A stretch of 20,494 bases of DNA from CS1-C013 sp964347265. GTDB taxonomy: Archaea; Aenigmatarchaeota; Aenigmatarchaeia; Aenigmatarchaeales; Aenigmatarchaeaceae. Below, piece by piece: positions 6,923-11,734 of this stretch (position 1 is its first letter; every line of letters starts with the position of its first letter). A program made the position numbers and the translations under genes. Under the pieces are notes generated by a model. That model made no database searches. It was not told the origin of the DNA and saw only the letters and a list, made by a program, of their open reading frames with translations. The DNA lies in assembly GCA_964347265.1 (NCBI GenBank), contig CAYFXV010000010.1, forward strand, positions 1 through 20,494. The letters are read 5' to 3'.

Positions 6923-6931
6923 ATATTTAAA
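6923..6931 (+). promoter_or_regulatory. TATA box of tRNA-Glu
   Basis: ATATTTAAA lies 28-36 bases before the tRNA-Glu start at 6959, at the usual archaeal TATA distance. Confidence 0.5.
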
Positions 6932-6958
6932 TTACTTTAAACAACAATTTCTTATCAT

Positions 6959-7073
6959 GCCCCTGTCGTCTAGTCCGGCTAAGGACAGTGGCCCTTCGAA
7001 TTCATTTCGAAGGATACGATAAAAAGATGAGTGAGGTTAGCCACTAACATGGGTTCAAATCCCATCGGGGGCA
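6959..7073 (+). tRNA. tRNA-Glu (anticodon TTC) with 40-base intron
   Basis: The acceptor GCCCCTG/CGGGGGC, discriminator A, D stem GTCT/GGAC, GG-containing D loop, T stem ATGGG/CCCAT and loop TTCAAAT are all clear. The anticodon stem GTGGC (6988-6992) pairs with GCCAC (7040-7044), and 47 bases separate them. A bulge-helix-bulge fits exactly: central helix CCTT/GAGG, 5' bulge CGA, 3' bulge TTA, and inner helix ATTCATTT/AGATGAGT (7000-7007 with 7025-7032). Splicing at the canonical 37/38 site removes 6999-7038 and leaves the loop CCTTCGA with anticodon TTC. Position 33 is C, not the usual U. A competing 8-bp hairpin is possible (see findings). The mature length is 75 bases. Confidence 0.93.
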
Positions 7074-7123
7074 TTACTTATTAAATATAAAAATATGATA
7101 AAAACAAAGAAAAAACCAAAACC

Positions 7124-7133
7124 TTTTTAAATA
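7124..7133 (+). promoter_or_regulatory. TATA-like element of the short histone gene
   Basis: TTTTTAAATA lies 32-41 bases before the ATG at 7165, leaving a short leader that contains the GAGGTGA ribosome-binding site. Confidence 0.45.
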
Positions 7134-7164
7134 TTCAAAATATTAGAGTTTTAGAGGTGATATG

Positions 7165-7329
7165 ATGGCTTTAATAGTTAGATCAAAAGTAAAAAAATCT
7201 GTAAAAGGAATGAGATTTTCAGGAGATTTTTATAATGCTCTTGATAAGAAAGTAGAAGAAGTTGTAAAAGAAGCTGCTGTAAGAGCCAAAAAAAATAAAA
7301 GAGCAACAATAAGACCACATGATTTGTAA
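7165..7329 (+). CDS. Short histone-fold protein (DUF1931 / face-to-face histone-like)
   Basis: A 54-residue frame starts at 7165. A GAGGTGA Shine-Dalgarno at 7154-7160 fits this ATG better than the one at 7162. The order of elements is a short first helix (VRSKVKKSV), a loop, a long central amphipathic helix (DFYNALDKKVEEVVKEAAVR) and then the K-R-A-T-I-R-P-H-D-L end. That end matches the R-T loop pattern (RKTVRPxDL) of histone folds. The third helix of canonical archaeal histones (about 66-69 residues) is missing or minimal. This resembles the short DUF1931-type and bacterial-type histones such as Bdellovibrio Bd0055, by recall. The protein is rich in Lys and Arg and is a likely chromatin protein. 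It follows tRNA-Glu but has its own TATA-like element. Confidence 0.75.
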   Translation: MALIVRSKVKKSVKGMRFSGDFYNALDKKVEEVVKEAAVRAKKNKRATIRPHDL

Positions 7330-7367
7330 TTAAGATAATTTTTCTGTTTTCTTTATTTAAATTAGTA

Positions 7368-7390
7368 TTAGCTTTTGCTATAAAAGCTAA
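7368..7390. terminator. Hairpin after the histone gene
   Basis: TTAGCTTTT at 7368-7376 and AAAAGCTAA at 7382-7390 form a perfect 9-bp inverted repeat with a 5-base loop. It lies about 40 bases after the histone stop and about 50 bases before the next start. A T-rich run precedes it. It could terminate the histone transcript or be a regulatory site for the gene at 7439. Confidence 0.4.
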
Positions 7391-7438
7391 CTTAAAGCTT
7401 AAGTATTTTTCATATTAAATAATAAACAGGGTTATAAA

Positions 7439-7720
7439 ATGCCAGATGTTGTTATAAATGAAGGGTCAATACCTAAAGGATTTATAGAAACTATAAAGAT
7501 TTTAGATTTAGTTGTTGGTTGCCTTCAACCAGAATTAAAAGAATTAGATTCACACAATCCATTATTAAAATATGAAGTTATAAACATTTTGGGTGGAGTA
7601 GGATATTCTCCAACATTTAAAAAAAGATTTGGAGGAACGCCTCTAAGTAAGGAGGCATTACAAAATTATCGTTCAACTCTAGAAACAGAGATTGAGAAAT
7701 TGAAAGCCAAAAGAAACTAA
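7439..7720 (+). CDS. Uncharacterised 93-residue protein
   Basis: The protein (MPDVVINEGSIPKGFIETIK and onward) has a hydrophobic central helix (ILDLVVGCL), a middle segment rich in Gly and Pro (NILGGVGYSPTFKKRFGGTP) and a Lys/Glu-rich C-terminal helix that may form a coiled coil. There is no transmembrane helix or metal-binding motif, and I do not recognise a family. It stands alone between the histone gene and tRNA-Leu. A 12-base sequence, AAAAGCTAACTT, occurs on both sides of it (7382-7393 and 7743-7754). Codon use and composition look like the neighbours. Confidence 0.6.
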   Translation: MPDVVINEGSIPKGFIETIKILDLVVGCLQPELKELDSHNPLLKYEVINILGGVGYSPTFKKRFGGTPLSKEALQNYRSTLETEIEKLKAKRN

Positions 7721-7785
7721 TTTTTATTCAATAGTAAAAATAAAAAGCTAACTTTTATATTGTTCTGAAAATTATTTTTCAACAA

Positions 7786-7871
7786 GCGGAGGTAGCCAAG
7801 TCTGGTCAAAGGCGCTAGACTCAAGATCTAGTCTCTTAGTGAGTTCGCAGGTTCAAATCCTGCCCTCCGCA
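7786..7871 (+). tRNA. tRNA-Leu (anticodon CAA)
   Basis: The acceptor is GCGGAGG/CCTCCGC with discriminator A. The anticodon stem CTAGA/TCTAG encloses the loop CTCAAGA, giving anticodon CAA with U33. A long variable arm marks a class II tRNA and fits leucine. The T loop is TTCAAAT. There is no intron and no encoded CCA. TATA-like CTTTTATATT lies at about 7752-7761. A 36-codon gene begins 35 bases downstream and may be on the same transcript. Confidence 0.96.
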
Positions 7872-7905
7872 CAGGTTTTAATTCTTTACTTTTCATATAC
7901 CAACT

Positions 7906-8016
7906 ATGAGATTAGAGCCTATCTTAGAAGATTTGAGTGGTGTAAGAGTAGAAAAAGATGATCTATGTCCTTGTGATTCGGGATTGAAATATAAAAAATG
8001 TTGCGGTAAGCATTAG
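7906..8016 (+). CDS. SEC-C motif microprotein (36 residues)
   Basis: The frame starts at ATG 7906 and encodes MRLEPILEDLSGVRVEKDDL followed by CPCDSGLKYKKCCGKH. The second half is an almost exact SEC-C zinc motif (CPCGSGKKYKKCCG), known from the C-terminus of SecA and many small proteins, where CxC and CC/CH ligands bind one zinc. Here the motif is nearly the whole protein, with only a 20-residue acidic leader. Known SEC-C modules bind partner proteins or ribosomes; the role of this peptide is not known. No Shine-Dalgarno sequence is visible. It follows tRNA-Leu by 35 bases and converges on the winged-helix gene ending at 8029. Confidence 0.72.
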   Translation: MRLEPILEDLSGVRVEKDDLCPCDSGLKYKKCCGKH

Positions 8017-8028
8017 AATAAATCTCTA

Positions 8029-8235
8029 TTATTTTTTCAATCTCCAGAAATCTTCTTTAAATTTTTTTGAATGTATTTTCTCAATTTTATCTTTTTCTTC
8101 AAGATATTTTAATTGTTCTTCTAATCTTTTCAAAGAACATTTTATTCTTTGAGATAATTCAAGAGAGTTCATTGGCCTTTTCTTCAAGAAAGACAATATT
8201 CTTATTCTTATTACCAGTCTTGGTCTTCTTTTCAT
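8029..8235 (-). CDS. Small winged-helix DNA-binding-like protein
   Basis: The 68-residue protein is basic and consists of one winged-helix unit: a first helix IRIRILSFLKKRP, a turn, MNSLELSQRI as the second helix, KCSLKRLEEQLKYLEEKDKI as the recognition helix and start of the wing, and a final KKFKEDFWRLKK strand. The spacing is that of ArsR/MarR-like archaeal regulators. There is no effector domain or metal site, so it may be a minimal regulator. It is divergent from the nucleotidyltransferase at 8282, with 46 AT-rich bases between them, so either gene could be its target; this is inference. Confidence 0.68.
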   Translation of the reverse strand: MKRRPRLVIRIRILSFLKKRPMNSLELSQRIKCSLKRLEEQLKYLEEKDKIEKIHSKKFKEDFWRLKK

Positions 8236-8281
8236 AATATTATAATATCAATTTTTAAGTTAAAGATTTCTAAATTGTTAT

Positions 8282-9046
8282 ATGTTAAAATCAATAATCC
8301 ATGCTGGCGGTGAATCAACAAGATTAAGAGAATTTTTTAGTGGTCCAAAACCATTGATTCCAATAGGAGACCATACTCTCTTATGGTTTCATTTACAACC
8401 TCTAATAAAACATAAAATGATATCAGAATATGTTTTTACTCTAAGATACAAATATGAAGTGGTTCAAGAATATATAGAAAAATTAAAAAACAAATTTAAT
8501 ATTAAAATCAATTCTATAGTAGAACCAAAACCAATAGGAAGAGCTGGTGTAATAAGACTTGGAATTGAAAATGGAATAATAGATACAGATATCTCATATT
8601 TAATCTCTTATGCAGATGATTTAATTCCTGTTGATATAAAAGAACTAATGGATTATGCTTCTAATGCTGAGAAAAAAAATAAATCTTTGATAATAGTTAT
8701 GGCAAAAAGGACTCTAAATCCTTTTGGAGTAGGTGTAACAGAAAAAACCGGAGATATAATAGAATTAAAATATTTTAAAGAAAAACCAGAACTTCCCTTA
8801 ATAGATAATCATTTTGCTAATACAGGAATGATGTTATTTTTGTCAGAAGCAATGGAAGAATTTGAAAATGTTCCTTTAGATAAGGGAGTTATTCACCCAG
8901 AATATGAAATTATACCTAGATTGGTTAAACAAAATAAAGTTGCTGTTTTTCTAGTAGATAGATGGCTTTCTGTTAATCATGTTTCAGATTATAAGAATGT
9001 TTTAAAAATGGGTTCAGAAAGATTGTTAGAATTTCTTAAAGTTTAG
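8282..9046 (+). CDS. Nucleotidyltransferase-family protein, second paralogue
   Basis: The 254-residue protein opens with a variant NTP-binding signature, IHAGGESTRLREFFSGPKPL (residues 6-25); most relatives have LAAGxGTRLxPLT, so the insert before KPL is unusual. Later motifs are GRAGVIRLG (86-94, like G(T)AGAIRLG) and SYADDLIP (109-116), with Asp112 and Asp113 as likely metal ligands. NTGMMLF and a C-terminal YEIIPRLV segment complete the fold. It should transfer a nucleotide to a sugar phosphate or similar acceptor; the substrate is unknown. It differs clearly from the protein at 5437-6153. Its 3' end overlaps the convergent fibrillarin gene by 11 bases. Confidence 0.8.
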   Translation: MLKSIIHAGGESTRLREFFSGPKPLIPIGDHTLLWFHLQPLIKHKMISEYVFTLRYKYEVVQEYIEKLKNKFNIKINSIVEPKPIGRAGVIRLGIENGIIDTDISYLISYADDLIPVDIKELMDYASNAEKKNKSLIIVMAKRTLNPFGVGVTEKTGDIIELKYFKEKPELPLIDNHFANTGMMLFLSEAMEEFENVPLDKGVIHPEYEIIPRLVKQNKVAVFLVDRWLSVNHVSDYKNVLKMGSERLLEFLKV

Positions 9047-9689
9047 CAACTATAAAAGCATGAGCTCTTTCTAGAGGATCCAAAGTTTTCCAATCTATTA
9101 TTTTAAATCCAGAATCTTTCAATTTTTTTATCTCGTTTTTATAAATTTCTTTAGGAGATTTGGTAACATCTATGCTTCTAGATTTTATTGCTATCATTAA
9201 ATAACCATTGGGTTTTAAAAATTCTTTGCAATTTCTTATTGCAATTTCTGTTTCATCTGGCTGTGCAATATCAACATAAACAACATCAACTTTTTCCATC
9301 CAATAGTAAAGTTCAGGTTTTCTAGCATCAGCAAAAATAGGAACTATATTTTTATACTTCAAACATAAAATTAACAGTTCATTAAAACATCTTTCAGAAA
9401 ATTCTACAGCATAAATTATACCTTTTTTACCAATTATGTTGGAAAGAAATGAAGGAGTGTAACCATGAGCAGCTCCAAGATATAATATTTTACTATCTTT
9501 CTCAATTGGAAATTCTTTTATACCCTTTTTTATTGCTGCTCCTGCCTTACTTCTAGTAGGGTTCCACATTCTAAACTCTTTTTTATCTCTCTTCAATAAT
9601 TCTTCATCAAATGGTTTGTAGCCTGAAAAAGGATTTTTAGTTGCAAGTTTATTTTCTATTAAAAATACTCTGGGAAATATTTCTTTCAT
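9036..9689 (-). CDS. flpA: Fibrillarin-like 2'-O-methyltransferase of box C/D RNPs
   Basis: The 217-residue protein matches archaeal fibrillarin along its length: ENKLATKNPFSGYKPF, EFRMWNPTRSKAGAAI, the AdoMet loop LGAAHGYTPS (71-80), YAVEFSERCFNELL, FADARKPE, DVVYVDIAQPDETEI, IKSRSIDVT and ERAHAFIV. The catalytic tetrad Lys48, Asp140, Lys169 and His210 can be traced. It methylates ribose 2'-hydroxyls of rRNA and tRNA, guided by box C/D sRNAs together with Nop5 and L7Ae. A GTGAG ribosome-binding site precedes the ATG. In many archaea it is directly next to Nop5; here Nop5 is on the same strand but a channel-like gene on the other strand lies between. Confidence 0.95.
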   Translation of the reverse strand: MKEIFPRVFLIENKLATKNPFSGYKPFDEELLKRDKKEFRMWNPTRSKAGAAIKKGIKEFPIEKDSKILYLGAAHGYTPSFLSNIIGKKGIIYAVEFSERCFNELLILCLKYKNIVPIFADARKPELYYWMEKVDVVYVDIAQPDETEIAIRNCKEFLKPNGYLMIAIKSRSIDVTKSPKEIYKNEIKKLKDSGFKIIDWKTLDPLERAHAFIVAKL

Positions 9690-9738
9690 TTAGCTCACTT
9701 TAATAAATTAGGTTAAATAAATAAATATTAAGATTTTC

Positions 9739-10458
9739 ATGAAAGAAATTGCTCATAGAATGTTTAAAGAAGTGATAGTAGCAATTGTAATTGTTTTTAT
9801 ACTTATTTTTATTGCATCTTTATTTGTTAGTTTCTATTTTAAGACAACTATTTTAAAAGGATTTGAGATCACTTTATTTAGAATAATAACAATTGGCGGT
9901 GGAGGAACTCTGGGAAACATTGTTTATGTTGCTTTAATATTCATTATTTTAGGAGTAGTGTATGTTATATTTGATAGATTCGTTACATTAATGAGCGAAA
10001 CAAACATAGTAGGAGGTTTTTTAATGGCTTCAAAGCTCTCTTCAATAAAGAACCATTATATAATTTGTGGTGCAGGAAGAGTTGGAACTCATGTTGCAGA
10101 TAAATTAAAAGAATTTAAAGAAAAATTGCTTATAATTGAAATTGATTCAAAAATAGTAAAAGATGTTAGAGGAGAAGGACATCTTGTTGTTGAGGGAAAT
10201 TGTCTAGATGAAGATATTCTCAATAAGGTAGGAATTAAAAAAGCTAAAGGTTTAATAGCTTGTACTGGAAAAGATGATTCAAATGTTTTCTTGGTTTTAA
10301 AAGCTAAAGCCTTAAATCCTAAAATGAAAGTTGCTACAAGGGTAAATTCGATAGATGCTAAAGATGAATTTAAAAAAGCAGGAGCAGATGTTATAGTTGC
10401 ACCAGAAATTTCAGGTGGCCATGAGCTTGCAGAAAAAATAACAGGTAAGAGAAAGTAA
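9739..10458 (+). CDS. Two-TM K+-channel-like protein with RCK/TrkA-N domain and altered filter
   Basis: The 239-residue protein has one transmembrane helix at about 11-33, a pore-like segment, a second helix at about 59-82 and a cytoplasmic RCK (TrkA-N) domain from about 105. That domain contains the nucleotide loop GAGRVG (111-116) and the strand-end acid IIEIDS (132-137). The layout is that of MthK-type channels. The position of the selectivity filter (TVGYGD in true K+ channels) reads TIGGGGT (51-57), so the conserved Tyr and Asp are both Gly. Potassium selectivity is therefore doubtful; it could be a nonselective pore or a membrane sensor of NAD(H) or nucleotides. It is divergent from fibrillarin, and its stop abuts the stop of Nop5. 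Confidence 0.8.
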   Translation: MKEIAHRMFKEVIVAIVIVFILIFIASLFVSFYFKTTILKGFEITLFRIITIGGGGTLGNIVYVALIFIILGVVYVIFDRFVTLMSETNIVGGFLMASKLSSIKNHYIICGAGRVGTHVADKLKEFKEKLLIIEIDSKIVKDVRGEGHLVVEGNCLDEDILNKVGIKKAKGLIACTGKDDSNVFLVLKAKALNPKMKVATRVNSIDAKDEFKKAGADVIVAPEISGGHELAEKITGKRK

Positions 10459-11460
10459 TTAAGCTTTTAAAATTTCATTTAGTTTTTTCTTATAATCTTC
10501 TAAAAGTTTTTTTGAAATATCTTTTTTAGTGTAAAAATCTGCTCTAGCAGCTAAGGTTAGTTTGCTTGATAATGCTCTTGCAACCTTTCCTTGTAATTCT
10601 CTTTTTGCAGTTGATATGTCTGGATGTAAGTATAATAAACCAAATCTGGGAGGTCTATCCCTTTCTTTGTCTCTTAAAAATTTAAACAAAGACCTTTCTG
10701 CACCAAGCAATTGAATTGAAGAAGAAGGCATTTTTGCAAGTTTTTCTAAAGAACCAGCTAAAGCTAGTAATCTAGCAGCTAGAGTACTTCCTAATAGGGC
10801 ATTTAGATTTGGCATTTCTTCAGGAACTATTTTTTCTAAGTATTTTTCAATTTTCTTTCTTAAGTTATAAAGTTCTTTCAATTGTTTGGCATAGATTTGT
10901 AGAACTTTTATATCACTATCTTTTAATTCCATTCCCATGCTTGCTTCAAAATCTTCAAAATCTTTTCTGTTTCCATGTTCAGCAATTAATTTTGCAAATT
11001 TTTCATGATTTCTAGTATCAAGTTCAGGATAGTGTAATCCATACCATTCTCTCAATCTCTCGCTCATTGTATTTAAAATCTTTTCTAGATCATTTAGAGA
11101 AGAAACACTTTGAATTATTAGTTTATCTCTTCTTTCTATTTTAGATATCTTTAGTTTTGTCTTTTCTATTAAAACAGACTTTAAGAATTGGTTTAATTCA
11201 GTCTCATTCTTAAAATTCTCTAAAACAGTTTCTCTAAAGTTTTCTCTGAAATATTCTGTTGCTTTGTTTGGTTGTTCTATAACCAAATCTTCAAAATCTT
11301 TTCTAATTTCTTTAAGTTCTGCAAAATCTTCTTGTTTTTCAAATTTCTCCAATTTTTTAGCAACATTTTCTGGGTCTTTATCAAAGTATTTAAATTTTAC
11401 TAGCTTATTCTTTTCATTAAATATGAACAATCCAACAGGATTTACAGCAAGATAATGCAT
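10459..11460 (-). CDS. nop5: Nop5 (Nop56/58-like) core protein of box C/D RNPs
   Basis: The 333-residue protein has a variable N-terminal domain, a NOSIC/coiled-coil region (about 125-215, with ERLREWYGLHYPEL at 135-148) and the Nop domain (about 215-310: MPNLNALLGSTLAARLLALA, then GSLEKLAKMPSSSIQLLGAE). It ends with a Lys-rich tail. It bridges L7Ae on the guide RNA and fibrillarin, positioning the methyltransferase. It is a little short for the family because the N-terminal domain and tail are compact. Its start (11460) is divergent from S17e (11502), with 41 bases between. Its stop touches the channel-like gene. Confidence 0.95.
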   Translation of the reverse strand: MHYLAVNPVGLFIFNEKNKLVKFKYFDKDPENVAKKLEKFEKQEDFAELKEIRKDFEDLVIEQPNKATEYFRENFRETVLENFKNETELNQFLKSVLIEKTKLKISKIERRDKLIIQSVSSLNDLEKILNTMSERLREWYGLHYPELDTRNHEKFAKLIAEHGNRKDFEDFEASMGMELKDSDIKVLQIYAKQLKELYNLRKKIEKYLEKIVPEEMPNLNALLGSTLAARLLALAGSLEKLAKMPSSSIQLLGAERSLFKFLRDKERDRPPRFGLLYLHPDISTAKRELQGKVARALSSKLTLAARADFYTKKDISKKLLEDYKKKLNEILKA

Positions 11461-11501
11461 AAATTTATTTATTATATATAAGAATAAAAGGTTACGGTAA
11501 A

Positions 11502-11693
11502 ATGGGAAGAATAAGAGGAAAATGGATAAAGAGTATTGCTGCGAAATTGGTAGACCAGTATCCAGAAAAGTTTAGTAAGAATTTTAAGAATAATAAAGAG
11601 ATTCTGGAAGAAATGGGATTAATTGATGATAAGGTTGTAAGAAATAAAATTGCAGGCTACATTATTAGTATTCTAGAAAAAAGAGTAAAATAA
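11502..11693 (+). CDS. rps17e: Small-subunit ribosomal protein S17e
   Basis: The 63-residue protein begins MGRIRGKWIKSIAAKLVDQY, continues PEKFSKNFKNNKEILEE, and ends VRNKIAGYIISILEKRVK. These are the hallmark segments of archaeal/eukaryotic S17e (MGRIRxKxxKxxAxxLxEKYPDKF and RNKIAGYxTxL). It is a component of the 30S subunit and the length is normal for archaea. AAGGTTACGGTAAA before the ATG may act as a weak ribosome-binding site. A hairpin overlaps the stop codon. Confidence 0.93.
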   Translation: MGRIRGKWIKSIAAKLVDQYPEKFSKNFKNNKEILEEMGLIDDKVVRNKIAGYIISILEKRVK

Positions 11694-11698
11694 CTCTT
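11681..11698 (+). terminator. Hairpin over the S17e stop codon
   Basis: AAGAGT at 11681-11686 and ACTCTT at 11693-11698 form a 6-bp stem with a 6-base loop spanning the TAA stop. A T-containing stretch follows at about 11707-11713. It may terminate the S17e transcript before the protease gene. Confidence 0.35.
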
Positions 11699-11734
11699 AA
11701 TAAAAGTTTTATTTGAGAAAAACAGATAATATTC

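Noticed and set aside
6993..7013. Reading the hairpin as an anticodon arm with loop ATTCATT, anticodon TCA (opal-decoding tRNA).
   Set aside because: It leaves the GTGGC/GCCAC anticodon stem and more than 20 bases unexplained, while the bulge-helix-bulge model accounts for every base and gives a normal 75-base tRNA-Glu.
7439..7754. The 7439-7720 gene as a mobile element flanked by direct repeats.
   Set aside because: The flanking match is only 12 AT-rich bases, and the protein has no transposase or integrase motif.
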